A stretch of DNA of 43,639 nucleotides from an uncultured Clostridia bacterium (lineage in GTDB: Bacteria; Bacillota; Clostridia; Christensenellales; Borkfalkiaceae): assembly GCA_944354535.1 (NCBI GenBank), contig CALVPY010000020.1, positions 1 to 43,639 of the forward strand. Direction: 5' to 3'. The notes under the pieces are model-generated. The model had not been told where the DNA came from and ran no database searches. It saw only the letters and a program-made list of their open reading frames with translations. This document shows, piece by piece, positions 33,127 to 40,731 of this stretch. A program made the translations under genes and the position numbers. Positions within the stretch are counted from its first letter, which is position 1, and every line of letters starts with the position of its first letter.

Positions 33127-33561
33127 TCAGAAGGGGATGTCTCCGTCGTCGTCGAACGACTGGAGGGTGGGCTTTTTGCGGGCGGGCGCGCTCTCTCTTG
33201 CGGGCGCGGGGGAGTCGTAGAAGTCATCTCCCTGGTTGGAGGCGTTTCTCGGCGTCAGGAACTCCACATCCTGCGCGATGACGTCTACCGCCGTGCGCTT
33301 GATGCCCTGGTTGTCTTCGTAGGTGCGCATCTGGATGCTGCCCGACACGGCGACTTTGTTTCCCTTTTTGGCGTAGCGGCCGACGGTGTCGGCAAGGCCG
33401 CGCCATGCGGTCACATTGAAAAAGTCGGTCTGTCTCTCACCGTCGGAGGAGGTATACGACCTGTTCACCGCGATGCTGAAATGGCAGACGCTCACACCGC
33501 CCGAAGTTTCGCTCACTTCGGGGTCGCGCGTCAGGTTTCCGATCAAAAACACCTTGTTCAT
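33127..33561 (-). CDS. ssb: Single-stranded DNA-binding protein
   Basis: SSB of 144 residues with an N-terminal OB fold (MNKVFLIGNLTRDPEV, VCHFSIAVNR, DFFNVTAWRGLADTVGRYAKKGNKVAVSGSIQ). It has a disordered Pro/Ala-rich linker and the canonical acidic tip DDDGDIPF that recruits replication and repair partners. It lies between rpsF and rpsR, the standard Firmicutes order, 15 bp after rpsF with AGGAAAG as Shine-Dalgarno. Confidence 0.96.
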   Translation of the reverse strand: MNKVFLIGNLTRDPEVSETSGGVSVCHFSIAVNRSYTSSDGERQTDFFNVTAWRGLADTVGRYAKKGNKVAVSGSIQMRTYEDNQGIKRTAVDVIAQDVEFLTPRNASNQGDDFYDSPAPARESAPARKKPTLQSFDDDGDIPF

Positions 33562-33576
33562 GGGCTTTCCTCTTGC

Positions 33577-33861
33577 TTAGTCGATCTTCGTGATCATGCG
33601 GCGGAGAACGTCGCCCGAAATGCCCGCAACGCGGTCAAGCTCGGCAACGACTCTTCCTTCCGCAGTGAACGTCATGAGGGCATGGAACGCATCCGTCTTG
33701 AAGCGGATGGGATAAGCGGTCTTCTTCACGCCCCACTTATCGACGGATTCGACGGCGCCGCCGTCATTCGTAACGATGTCGGCATACTTTTTGAGTTCTG
33801 CCTCTCTCGCCTCATCCGTCATCTCACTGTTGAGAAGAATGAGCATCTCGTACTTGTGCAT
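33577..33861 (-). CDS. rpsF: 30S ribosomal protein S6
   Basis: A 94-residue S6 that binds S18 on the 30S platform. It starts MHKYEMLILLNSEMTDE and contains VDKWGVKKTAYPIRFKTDAF and the C-terminal RVAGISGDVLRRMI. Length is normal. GGGAGGTG gives a strong Shine-Dalgarno on the minus strand. It heads the rpsF-ssb-rpsR operon from the promoter at 33950-33922. Its roughly 55-nt leader folds a small GCGCAC/GTGCGC hairpin followed by CCG and could hold an S6:S18 autoregulatory site, which I cannot confirm. Confidence 0.95.
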   Translation of the reverse strand: MHKYEMLILLNSEMTDEAREAELKKYADIVTNDGGAVESVDKWGVKKTAYPIRFKTDAFHALMTFTAEGRVVAELDRVAGISGDVLRRMITKID

Positions 33862-33915
33862 TTTTTCACCTCCCGGTCTTTACGGCGCACTTTTGCTGTG
33901 CGCAAGGTTTTCAAT
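33862..33915 (-). promoter_or_regulatory. Leader of rpsF, possible S6:S18 control site
   Basis: On the minus strand the leader contains a GCGCAC/GTGCGC stem with an AGCAAAA loop, then CCG and the Shine-Dalgarno GGGAGG. S6:S18-responsive leaders in other bacteria use CCG-containing hairpins. The match here is only partial, and the call is tentative. Confidence 0.25.
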
Positions 33916-33921
33916 GGGTTT

Positions 33922-33950
33922 ATTTTACACGATTGTTTGTATGAAGTCAA
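33922..33950 (-). promoter_or_regulatory. Promoter of rpsF-ssb-rpsR
   Basis: On the minus strand TTGACT (33950-33945), 17 bp, and TAAAAT (33927-33922). The transcription start falls near 33915. It lies downstream of the cupin gene, so the ribosomal operon can be expressed independently of cca-rmuC-cupin. Confidence 0.75.
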
Positions 33951-33993
33951 ATGTTTTACGGCGCATTTTCGCCGAAATTTACGCGGTGCGCCC

Positions 33994-34311
33994 TCATTTG
34001 CGTACGATGACGTATCTCCCTTTGCCGTTGAGTTCGTATTCCTTCACGCCGTCCAGCCGCAGGATGTCTCCTTCCGCAAAGGGGTATTCCCCGCGCGCCC
34101 ATTTGACGTGCCCCTTCCCTTCGAGCACGCGCACATAATCGCAGCCTTCGGTAAAGAGCTTGTATCTGCCGCCGCTCGTGACAAGCAGCATATTCCCGAG
34201 CGCCCGCTTTTCGCCGCCCTGTACTTTTACGGGCGGGGGGAAGATGCTCTCGTCAAAGCAGAGTGAAATGTCTTCGGGCAGCGTTTCCTGCGTGAGTTTT
34301 TCGATCTTCAT
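33994..34311 (-). CDS. Small cupin-like protein
   Basis: A 105-residue protein whose C-terminal 65 residues look like one cupin barrel: YKLFTEGCDYVRVLEGKGHVKWARGEYPFAEGDILRLDGVKEYEL, resembling the mannose-6-phosphate isomerase type II or regulatory cupins. The full set of metal-binding His residues is not visible, so enzyme activity is doubtful. The ATG overlaps the rmuC stop by 4 bp, so it is translated as part of cca-rmuC-cupin. No function is assigned. Confidence 0.6.
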   Translation of the reverse strand: MKIEKLTQETLPEDISLCFDESIFPPPVKVQGGEKRALGNMLLVTSGGRYKLFTEGCDYVRVLEGKGHVKWARGEYPFAEGDILRLDGVKEYELNGKGRYVIVRK

Positions 34312-35465
34312 GCCTGTCCTCCTTGGTCGTTGTCACGGGTTTGGTTCCCGTCCGAAATTTGGAAGCGGTCGAGTTGCCGCCCGATGACGTCGGTGCGCTT
34401 GGCGGCGCTTTCCACGCTGTCCTGCGCTTCTTGCAGTTTGCGTTTTGCCTTGTCGAGCCCCTCTGCAAAGCGGGCAAATTCCATGCGGAACTGTTCGAGG
34501 GTGCGCACGAGCTCGCCCGAACGCTTTTCGATGGCGGCGGTGCGGAAGCCCGTCTGAAGGAGCGACAAGAGCGCCGCGAAGTTGGAAGGGCCGCTCAAAA
34601 TGATGCGCCGCTTGTGCAGAAAGTCTGCAAGCCCCGCCATTTTCAGAACTTCCGCATACAGCGCTTCGGAGGGGAGATAGAGGACGGCAAAGTCCGTCGT
34701 CGCGGGTGGCAGGATGTACTTTTTTGCGATGCTCTCCGCCTGGACGCGCACGGCGCGCTCGAGGTTCTTTCTGGCGAGCTCGGTGCCCGCCCAGTCTCCC
34801 TTTTCCGAACTCTCGCACAGTCTTTCGTACTCTTCGACGGGGAACTTGCTGTCGACGGGGAGCAGGGTATCGCCGCTCACGGAAGGCAGGCGGATGGCAA
34901 AGTCGACGAGGGTGTTGCCCGCAGGGTCGAGCTTGCAGCTGCGCACATATTGGTCGGGGGCGAGCATCTGTTCGAGGAGGGCGTTGAGCTGCGTCTCCCC
35001 CCAGGTGCCGCGCAGTTTGACGTTGGTGAAGACGCGGCGGATATCCGAAACGCTCTCGGAGAGCGCCTGCATCTCGCCCACGCTTTTATGCATCTTTTCG
35101 AGGCGGTCGGAAATGCGCGCGTAGCTTTCCGAAAGCTTGCCGTCCGAAGAGGTGAGTTTATCGTCCACCGTGCGGCGGATGACTTCGAGATTGTGCGCGT
35201 TGACGTCGGCGATGTATTTGATGTCTTCCGCGAGCCGCGTTTCGATGTTGTTGAGGCGCATTTCGGTGGTGCGGCTCAGATTATCGGTGGTGCGGGCGCT
35301 GTAATCGGCGTATTGCAGCGCCTTGTCCGTCTTTTCTTCCAGCCGTTTAAGGGCAGAAGCGTCGCCTCCCTTTGCGGGTCGGGCAAGGAGGAGGATGAGA
35401 AGCAGAAGGCAAAGCGCTCCCACGCCGATGGCGATGTAGAGCAAAATATCGGTCAGTCCTGGCAT
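34308..35465 (-). CDS. rmuC: DNA recombination protein RmuC family
   Basis: A 385-residue RmuC family protein. One N-terminal membrane helix (ILLYIAIGVGALCLLLLILLLA) is followed by a long coiled-coil region (to about residue 150) and the RmuC domain: VKLRGTWGETQLNALLEQML, DTLLPVDSKFPVEEYERL, YLPSEALYAEVL and ILSGPSNFAALLSLLQTGFR. The domain has a predicted restriction-nuclease-like fold and limits inversions in E. coli. It overlaps cca at its start by 13 bp and the cupin at its end by 4 bp. Confidence 0.9.
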   Translation of the reverse strand: MPGLTDILLYIAIGVGALCLLLLILLLARPAKGGDASALKRLEEKTDKALQYADYSARTTDNLSRTTEMRLNNIETRLAEDIKYIADVNAHNLEVIRRTVDDKLTSSDGKLSESYARISDRLEKMHKSVGEMQALSESVSDIRRVFTNVKLRGTWGETQLNALLEQMLAPDQYVRSCKLDPAGNTLVDFAIRLPSVSGDTLLPVDSKFPVEEYERLCESSEKGDWAGTELARKNLERAVRVQAESIAKKYILPPATTDFAVLYLPSEALYAEVLKMAGLADFLHKRRIILSGPSNFAALLSLLQTGFRTAAIEKRSGELVRTLEQFRMEFARFAEGLDKAKRKLQEAQDSVESAAKRTDVIGRQLDRFQISDGNQTRDNDQGGQA

Positions 35466-36832
35466 AGATTCTCCTTTTCAAGGTATTTTCGGGCAAGTTT
35501 TGCAAGCCGCTTCAAAAGGGCGGCTCGTTCGTTTTTCGCCATGCCTAAGGCGCAGTCGAAGAGCAGCAGATGAAGGACGTTCCCCACTTCATGCGGGGGG
35601 ATTCCTGCCTCGATCGCGTCCTTCCCCGTGACGGCAAGCTCCGCAAGGGCGAGGGGCGCGCCCTCTTGTTTCATCCTTTGCAAGACGCCCTCCCACTTGA
35701 CGACGGTGGGGGCGGGGGAGAGATCGTCGCGGCAGGCGGAAAAGTCCGCCTGTTTGAGCGCAAGCAGCATTTTAAGAAGGGCATGATGCTCGATCAGCTC
35801 CCGCCGCACTTTGCTCTCGCGCATTTTTAGGTCAAAGTCGCGCATATGCAGCAGGATGAGCGCTTTCGTCTCCTCGGTGAGCTTTTTGGGCGCCTTCCAG
35901 CGGGAGAGCATCTCCCCCGCGATGCGCGCGCCCTCTTCGGGGTGGGCGTGGAAGTTTCCGTCGCGGTAAAAACAGTAGGGTTTGCCCACGTCGTGCAGAA
36001 GGGCGGCAAAGCGGATGTCGGGCGGGGCGTAGCGCACGCAGCGGAGGGAATGTTCCAGAACGTCGTACTTGTGGAAGTCCTTCCGCTGGTCGAGCCCGTC
36101 GCCCAACGTAAGCTCGGGGGCGATCTCTTGGAGAACGCCCGTGTCGCGGAGAAGGCAGAGCCCGCGGTAGGGCCCGTCCTCTCCGCCCGCCTTTTCGTCG
36201 GATAAAAGAATGCGGGAAAGCTCCTGGAAGATGCGCTCTGGCACGATGTCGCGGATGAGCATATGATTGGCTCTCGCCCCTTCGAGGCATTCTTCGTCGG
36301 GGGAAAAGCCCGTCTCGGCGGCGATGCGCGCAAGACGCATGAGCCGCAGCCCGTCCTCGCCGAACACCTTCTTCGCGGGCGCGACGGTGCGCAGGATGCG
36401 CTTGTTGATATCGGGGATGCCGCCCAAGGGGTCGGAAAATTCCCCCTTTTTTATGTCGTAATAGACGGCGTCGGCGCAGAAATCGCGGCGCACGGCATCT
36501 TTTTTGATGTCGCGCGTGAATTCCGTTCCCGCGGGGGCGTGCATGCCGCGCACATAGGTGTCGCTCCGAAAGCGCGTGAACTCATATTCCGCGCCCTCGC
36601 CGTCCTTCAGTTTGACGGTCCCCGTCGCGGGATAGACGGCGCGCACTTCAAACCCGCTTCGTTTCGCGGCGGAGAGGAACTCCTCCTCCGTCATGGGGGA
36701 GGCGAGGTCCCAGTCGGGGGCAGGGGAGAGGGTGCCCGAAAGGTAGTCGCGCACGCTCCCGCCCACGAGATAGAGGGGCTCGGGGCAGTGTTCGGCGAGC
36801 GAAATGAGGCTTTTTGTCAGTTTTTCGCGCAA
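35453..36832 (-). CDS. cca: CCA-adding tRNA nucleotidyltransferase with HD domain
   Basis: A class II tRNA nucleotidyltransferase of about 459 residues that adds or repairs the 3' CCA. The head shows YLVGGSVRDYLSG and the PDWDLA metal-binding pair, FTRDIKKDAVRRDFCADAVYYD and DPLGGIPDINKRILRTV. An HD domain follows (FAALLHDVGKPYCFYRDGNF, H-x-EEGA). I choose a TTG start at 36832-36830: an AGGGAGG Shine-Dalgarno lies 7 nt before it, and the promoter at 36894-36866 begins transcription near 36859, excluding the ATG at 36907. It heads cca-rmuC-cupin. Confidence 0.88.
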   Translation of the reverse strand: MREKLTKSLISLAEHCPEPLYLVGGSVRDYLSGTLSPAPDWDLASPMTEEEFLSAAKRSGFEVRAVYPATGTVKLKDGEGAEYEFTRFRSDTYVRGMHAPAGTEFTRDIKKDAVRRDFCADAVYYDIKKGEFSDPLGGIPDINKRILRTVAPAKKVFGEDGLRLMRLARIAAETGFSPDEECLEGARANHMLIRDIVPERIFQELSRILLSDEKAGGEDGPYRGLCLLRDTGVLQEIAPELTLGDGLDQRKDFHKYDVLEHSLRCVRYAPPDIRFAALLHDVGKPYCFYRDGNFHAHPEEGARIAGEMLSRWKAPKKLTEETKALILLHMRDFDLKMRESKVRRELIEHHALLKMLLALKQADFSACRDDLSPAPTVVKWEGVLQRMKQEGAPLALAELAVTGKDAIEAGIPPHEVGNVLHLLLFDCALGMAKNERAALLKRLAKLARKYLEKENLCQD

Positions 36833-36865
36833 GCGGCGTCCTCCCTGGAAAATTTCTCGGAAATG

Positions 36866-36894
36866 ATTATACCATTTTCCGAAAAAAATTGCAA
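36866..36894 (-). promoter_or_regulatory. Promoter of cca, sharing its -35 box with the divergent promoter
   Basis: On the minus strand TTGCAA (36894-36889), 17 bp, and TATAAT (36871-36866), with GG before the -10 box. The palindromic TTGCAA is the same hexamer that serves the plus-strand promoter at 36889-36917. Confidence 0.8.
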
Positions 36895-36917
36895 TTCTTG
36901 CCGCCATCGTGTATAAT
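36889..36917 (+). promoter_or_regulatory. Promoter of the lipid kinase operon, sharing its -35 box
   Basis: TTGCAA at 36889-36894, 17 bp, and TATAAT at 36912-36917. The leader of about 50 nt runs to ATG 36973 with AAAAGGGGAAAA as Shine-Dalgarno. The -35 hexamer is shared with the cca promoter on the other strand, so only one polymerase can bind at a time. Confidence 0.8.
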
Positions 36918-36972
36918 AAACGCGTGAAAGAATTTCCCGCAGGCGGCGGGAAGGGTACAAAAGGGGAAAATC

Positions 36973-37836
36973 ATGCTCGATCTCATCATCAAACCGCAGA
37001 ACAAGAAGGGGCGGCAGACTTTGAAGCGGGTGGAAAAGCGGCTCGTCTCGGAGGGCATCCCTTACGAGGTGTACTTCACCGAGGGCAAGGGGGATGCGCA
37101 GCGCATTGCCCGCGAGCTCACGGGAAGGGGTAGATGCGAGCTTGTCGTCATCGGCGGCGACGGCTCTCTGAACGACGTCTTAACGGGCATGTGCGATCCC
37201 TCCCTCTGCCGTCTGGGGCTCATCCCCGCGGGCACGGGCAACGATTTTTCCGTCAGCGCGGGCATCCCCTCGGGCGAGGCGGCGCTTGAACTCATCTTAA
37301 AGGGCGAGCCCAAGCCCACCGATTACATCGACTTTTCGGACGGGCGGCGCAGCCTCAACATCGCGGGCATGGGCATCGACGTCGATATCCTCCTCCGCTG
37401 CGAGCGGATGAAGGGCTTCCACGATAAGAGCAAGTACTTTTTCAGCCTGCTCGCCTCCCTCATGAAGTACGACGGCATGCAGCTGACCGTCCGTTCGGGG
37501 GAAGAAGTCATCGAAAAGAAGGTGCTCATCGCGGCGCTGTGCAACGGGAAGCAGTTCGGCGGGGGCATCCCCATGTGCCCCGCGGCGGACATCGGGGATG
37601 GGCTTTTGAATGTGGTCGTCGTCGACTGCCCCAAGCGTTCCAAGATCCCGGGTGCGCTTTTGAAGCTCATGCAGGGCAAGGTGCTCTCGCTGCCCTTCGC
37701 GCGCCACTTCACCTGCGAGGAAGTGTCCGTTATCCCCGCATCTCCCGCCGTTGCCCAGTACGACGGCGAACTCTATCAGACCGCGGCCATGGAAGCAACG
37801 CTCAAAAAGGGCGGCATCCTCATGTACCGCGCTTGA
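36973..37836 (+). CDS. Diacylglycerol/lipid kinase family protein
   Basis: A 287-residue DgkB/YegS-type lipid kinase that phosphorylates diacylglycerol or a related lipid at the inner membrane face. The catalytic domain carries LVVIGGDGSLNDVLTGM (GGDG nucleotide loop, near residue 60) and GLIPAGTGNDFS. The C-terminal beta domain has LNIAGMGIDVDIL, ALCNGKQFGGGIPMCPAADIGDGLLNVVVV and a final QYDGELYQT. Length is normal. Its substrate cannot be told from sequence. The next gene starts 7 bp after its stop. Confidence 0.9.
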   Translation: MLDLIIKPQNKKGRQTLKRVEKRLVSEGIPYEVYFTEGKGDAQRIARELTGRGRCELVVIGGDGSLNDVLTGMCDPSLCRLGLIPAGTGNDFSVSAGIPSGEAALELILKGEPKPTDYIDFSDGRRSLNIAGMGIDVDILLRCERMKGFHDKSKYFFSLLASLMKYDGMQLTVRSGEEVIEKKVLIAALCNGKQFGGGIPMCPAADIGDGLLNVVVVDCPKRSKIPGALLKLMQGKVLSLPFARHFTCEEVSVIPASPAVAQYDGELYQTAAMEATLKKGGILMYRA

Positions 37837-37843
37837 GAAGGAC

Positions 37844-38893
37844 ATGAATTTATACAAGGAAATTTTGAACAACATCCCCGCGGCGGTCATCGTCGTGGAC
37901 GAAAATCTGCGGGTGCGCTATTCCAACCGCGCCTTCCGCACCTTCTTTCCCGCTTCTTCGGGGAAGGGGAGTTTGAAAGACGTCATCCGCTGCGGCGAAG
38001 CGGCGCCCTGCGGCAGGGGGGAGGCGTGCGCTTTCTGCCCTCTTCGCAATCTCTTTCTGGACGCCGAAAAGAACGGCGGGCTCGCCTTCCGCAAGCTCAT
38101 GCTGCGCACGGGGGAGGGGACGACGCACCTTTCCTTCAAAGTGCAGCCGCTCGGGGGGCTGTATCTCGGCGTCGTCGACAACGCCTATGAAGCGGAGATC
38201 GCCCGCGAGATGCACTCCGCGCAGGACATCCAGCAGCGCCTTTTGCCGCCCGGCAAGGGGGGCAGCGTCCCTTATTCCTTCCTCTATCTTCCCTGCCGCG
38301 AGATCGGCGGCGACCTTCCCGACGTGTACGAGGCGGAAGGGGAGACGATGGGGCTTTTGGCCGACGTTTCGGGCAAGGGCATTTCGGCGGGCATGCTATC
38401 CGCTTTCGTCAAGGCGGGGTGGGATCGGTCGGAGCCCTCTCCCGCGCGCGCCATCACGGGGCTCAATGTAAAATTTCAGGAGCTCAACCTCGACGAGCGC
38501 TCCTATGTGACGGTCGCCGCCGTTCGCATCGGGCGCAAAGAGGGGGTCATCACCTACTGCGCGGCGGGGCATAACGCGCCCATTTTGATGAAGCGGAAGG
38601 ACGGCATCGACGAAGTGGAGATGAACGCGCCCCCCATATCCACCTGGATCCCCGAATTTTCTTACCATGACAGTACGATCGGCTACGAAAAGGGGGATAT
38701 TTTGGTGCTCCTCACGGACGGCGTCACCGAGAGCCGCAACGAGGCGGGCGAACAGTTCTCTTTGGAGCGCGTCGAGGCGGTGCTCTCCCGCTCGCACGAT
38801 GCGGCGCACTTCATCGAACAGCTCAAAGGCGCCCTCACCGAGTTCTGCGGCACCTTCGACGACGACATCACCGCCATGGCGTTCGACCTTTGA
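37844..38893 (+). CDS. PAS domain plus SpoIIE-type protein phosphatase
   Basis: A 349-residue signalling protein. Residues 1-110 form a PAS-like sensor (NNIPAAVIVVDENLRVRYSNRAF) with a cysteine cluster RCGEAAPCGRGEACAFCPLR, which could bind a metal or an Fe-S cluster as in some hydrogenase-associated sensors. A linker helix HSAQDIQQRLLPP leads to a PP2C/SpoIIE phosphatase domain: REIGGDLPDVY, LLADVSGKGISAGM, YVTVAAVRI, AGHNAPIL, LLTDGVTESRN and DDDITAMAFDL. These acidic residues are the usual metal ligands. Its likely target is an anti-sigma-factor antagonist, none of which is nearby. ATG 37844 follows GAGAAGG. Confidence 0.85.
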   Translation: MNLYKEILNNIPAAVIVVDENLRVRYSNRAFRTFFPASSGKGSLKDVIRCGEAAPCGRGEACAFCPLRNLFLDAEKNGGLAFRKLMLRTGEGTTHLSFKVQPLGGLYLGVVDNAYEAEIAREMHSAQDIQQRLLPPGKGGSVPYSFLYLPCREIGGDLPDVYEAEGETMGLLADVSGKGISAGMLSAFVKAGWDRSEPSPARAITGLNVKFQELNLDERSYVTVAAVRIGRKEGVITYCAAGHNAPILMKRKDGIDEVEMNAPPISTWIPEFSYHDSTIGYEKGDILVLLTDGVTESRNEAGEQFSLERVEAVLSRSHDAAHFIEQLKGALTEFCGTFDDDITAMAFDL

Positions 38894-38900
38894 AAAAGCA

Positions 38901-38931
38901 AAAGAGCATCCCGCGAGGATGCTCTTTTTTT
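38901..38931. terminator. Bidirectional terminator between convergent genes
   Basis: An 11-bp stem (38901-38911 with 38917-38927, loop CGCGA) is followed by a T run to 38931 on the plus strand and by TTTTGCTTTTTC on the minus strand. It closes both the SpoIIE phosphatase gene and the oppositely oriented membrane protein gene. Confidence 0.85.
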
Positions 38932-38946
38932 CGTAAAAATGGTTTG

Positions 38947-39177
38947 TTATGCCTTCGCGAAGATCATGTGCTTGAAGAGCAGGCACCATACAACGTCCAC
39001 CCAGCCGAACACAAGACCGAAGAAGGTGACGAGGATCGCAAAGATTAAGGTCAGAATGCTCTTGGTCTTGAGGAAAGCCGACCATCTGACGAGGATCTCG
39101 ACGACCCAGTTGACGAAGGGAATGAGAAGCAGGATGATCTGCACGAGTCTGCTCTGTTTGTTGAACCATGTTGCCAT
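38947..39177 (-). CDS. Small two-helix membrane protein of unknown function
   Basis: A 76-residue protein that begins MATWFNKQSRLVQ and has two or three hydrophobic segments (IILLLIPFVNWVVEILV and LTLIFAILVTFFGLVFGWVDVVWCLLF). It ends in a basic short tail. I do not recognise the family. The ATG at 39177 has AAGGAG upstream on the minus strand, its own consensus promoter (39268-39240) and a terminator, so it is a genuine single-gene unit. A longer frame to 39228 lacks a Shine-Dalgarno. Confidence 0.75.
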   Translation of the reverse strand: MATWFNKQSRLVQIILLLIPFVNWVVEILVRWSAFLKTKSILTLIFAILVTFFGLVFGWVDVVWCLLFKHMIFAKA

Positions 39178-39239
39178 AATATCCGTCTCCTTGATTTGAG
39201 ATTTGCCGCATTCTATCCTATGCGGCATCCGCTACGCTT

Positions 39240-39268
39240 ATTGTACCCGCTTTCCGCCCGTTTGTCAA
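39240..39268 (-). promoter_or_regulatory. Promoter of the small membrane protein gene
   Basis: On the minus strand TTGACA (39268-39263), 17 bp, and TACAAT (39245-39240), close to the ideal sequence. This suggests strong expression of the 76-residue protein. Confidence 0.8.
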
Positions 39269-39332
39269 GGGGGAAGGGGAAAAAAGAGGGGGAATTGTCA
39301 AGAATTTCACAATAATGGGCGACTTTGCTGCC

Positions 39333-39866
39333 TCACAGCGCGGCGCGTTTGAACTCTTTTCCCGTCTCCGCGTCCTTCCAAACGAGCAAGCCCTCTTCGA
39401 GAACGAGATAGGAGTGCGGGGAATTTTCTTTGGGGATGGACACCGAACCGCAGTTGACATAGGTGCAGTCTTCGCGCTCCTCGAAGGCGGGCACATGGAA
39501 GTGACCGTTGAAGAGGACGTCTCCCTTTTTGAGGTGCTTGGGCGTCTTGTGGCCGTGCGTTAAAAAGAGGCGGCGGCCCGCATAGGGGAGGATGCAGTAC
39601 TCCGCGCCGATGGGGAACTCGAGCACCAGCTCGTCCACCTCGCTGTCGCAGTTGCCGCGCACGCAGACAAGGTCGTCTTTCATCGAATTGAGTATTTCAG
39701 CCGTCTGAAGGGTGGAATACTCTCGGGGCAGGGCGTTGCGCGCGCCGTGATAGAGCAGATCGCCGAGGAGGATGAGAAGATCCGCCTGCTCCTCTTCGAA
39801 GCGCTCTTTTAAGAGGCGGCAGTAGTATGCCGAGCCGTGGATATCCGATGCGATCAGGTATTTCAT
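39333..39866 (-). CDS. YfcE-type metallophosphoesterase
   Basis: A 177-residue calcineurin-like phosphodiesterase. Metal-binding motifs are SDIHGS at the N terminus, LLGDLLYHG, VRGNCDSEVD, THGH and NGHFHVP, all intact. The closest described relatives (YfcE, MJ0936) cleave phosphodiesters in vitro; the natural substrate is unclear. ATG 39866 overlaps the stop of the Cof-type phosphatase gene by 4 bp, so the two are translationally coupled. Confidence 0.92.
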   Translation of the reverse strand: MKYLIASDIHGSAYYCRLLKERFEEEQADLLILLGDLLYHGARNALPREYSTLQTAEILNSMKDDLVCVRGNCDSEVDELVLEFPIGAEYCILPYAGRRLFLTHGHKTPKHLKKGDVLFNGHFHVPAFEEREDCTYVNCGSVSIPKENSPHSYLVLEEGLLVWKDAETGKEFKRAAL

Positions 39867-40669
39867 GAGATGGCCTCCGTTTTTTTGATGATCTCTTTGA
39901 GCTTTGTGAGCACCCCGCCCTCTTCGTTGGAGGGGATATGATTGCGGAACATCCGCTTCAAGGGGGGATAGGCGTTTTCGGGGACATAGGGATGCCCGCA
40001 TTCGAGCAGCATCTCGTAGTCGTTCATGTGGTCGCCGAAGGCGAGGCATTCGTCCTTTTGGAAGCCGAATTTTTCTTGGATGAAGCGGACGGCGCGGCCC
40101 TTATTGGCGGTCGTCGAAGAAATGTCGCACCAGTCGAAGCCCGAGATGATGGTGCGGAGCTTGGGGAGCTTTTGCGGCAGCACTTTGATGCAGTGCTCGG
40201 CGGCGGCGATCGCGTCGTAGACGGCGATCTTGCACACGGGCTCTTTGCCGATCACGGCGTCCAAGTTTTCCACCTTCTTGCAGTTGGTGTACGAGAGCAT
40301 CGCATAGCGGAAAAAGGGCATCTCGTTGTTTTCGATGTAGGCATAGTCCGTGCCGCAGAGCATGGGGTAAAGGTCGGGGAGCGCCCTTATTTCATCGAGT
40401 GCGTCTTTCAGGCAGTCGTCGTCGATGGGGTCGAGGAAGAGCGTTTCGCCGCGGTACTTGACGAGCGCGCCGTTCTCACACAAAAAGAGCACTTTGTCCT
40501 TGACGGGGGCAAAGAGCTTTTCAAGGTTGGCGTACTGCCGCCCGCTCGCGGGGGCAAAGAGGATGCCGCGCGCATGGAGCTGTTCGATGAGTCCGAAAAT
40601 TTCTTCGGGCAGCCGTTTTTCGTTGTCGAGCAGAGTGCCGTCAAGATCTGTGGCGATGAATTTTAACAT
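39863..40669 (-). CDS. Cof-type HAD-superfamily hydrolase
   Basis: A 268-residue HAD phosphatase of the Cof/IIB type, probably acting on sugar phosphates or nucleotides. ATDLDGTLLDNE has the nucleophile and acid/base Asp, PASGRQ is motif II, NKGRAVRFIQEKFG carries the motif III Lys, and LAFGDHMNDYEML has the motif IV acids (GDHMND). Residues 80-200 form the cap. ATG 40669 is chosen because the HAD domain begins there; the frame is open far upstream only as a shadow of the neighbouring gene. Confidence 0.92.
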   Translation of the reverse strand: MLKFIATDLDGTLLDNEKRLPEEIFGLIEQLHARGILFAPASGRQYANLEKLFAPVKDKVLFLCENGALVKYRGETLFLDPIDDDCLKDALDEIRALPDLYPMLCGTDYAYIENNEMPFFRYAMLSYTNCKKVENLDAVIGKEPVCKIAVYDAIAAAEHCIKVLPQKLPKLRTIISGFDWCDISSTTANKGRAVRFIQEKFGFQKDECLAFGDHMNDYEMLLECGHPYVPENAYPPLKRMFRNHIPSNEEGGVLTKLKEIIKKTEAIS

Positions 40670-40704
40670 AGAGCGTTCCGTTCGGGTAAAATCGCAAAGC
40701 AAGA

Positions 40705-40723
40705 CCGCCCGCGAAAAGGGCGG
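40705..40723 (-). terminator. Hairpin between the MDR-like and Cof-type genes
   Basis: CCGCCC and GGGCGG (40705-40710 with 40718-40723) form a 6-bp stem. On the minus strand it is followed by TCTTGCTTTGCGATTTT. It may cause partial termination before the Cof-type gene. Confidence 0.35.
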
Positions 40724-40731
40724 CCAAAGAC

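Noticed and set aside
32704-34266. A 520-codon plus-strand frame across rpsR, ssb and rpsF
   Set aside because: It is the mirror of three certain minus-strand genes; its composition is that of an antisense shadow.
36833-36907. ATG at 36907 as the start of cca
   Set aside because: It lies upstream of the minus-strand promoter's start site (near 36859); the TTG at 36832 with AGGGAGG fits promoter and family length.
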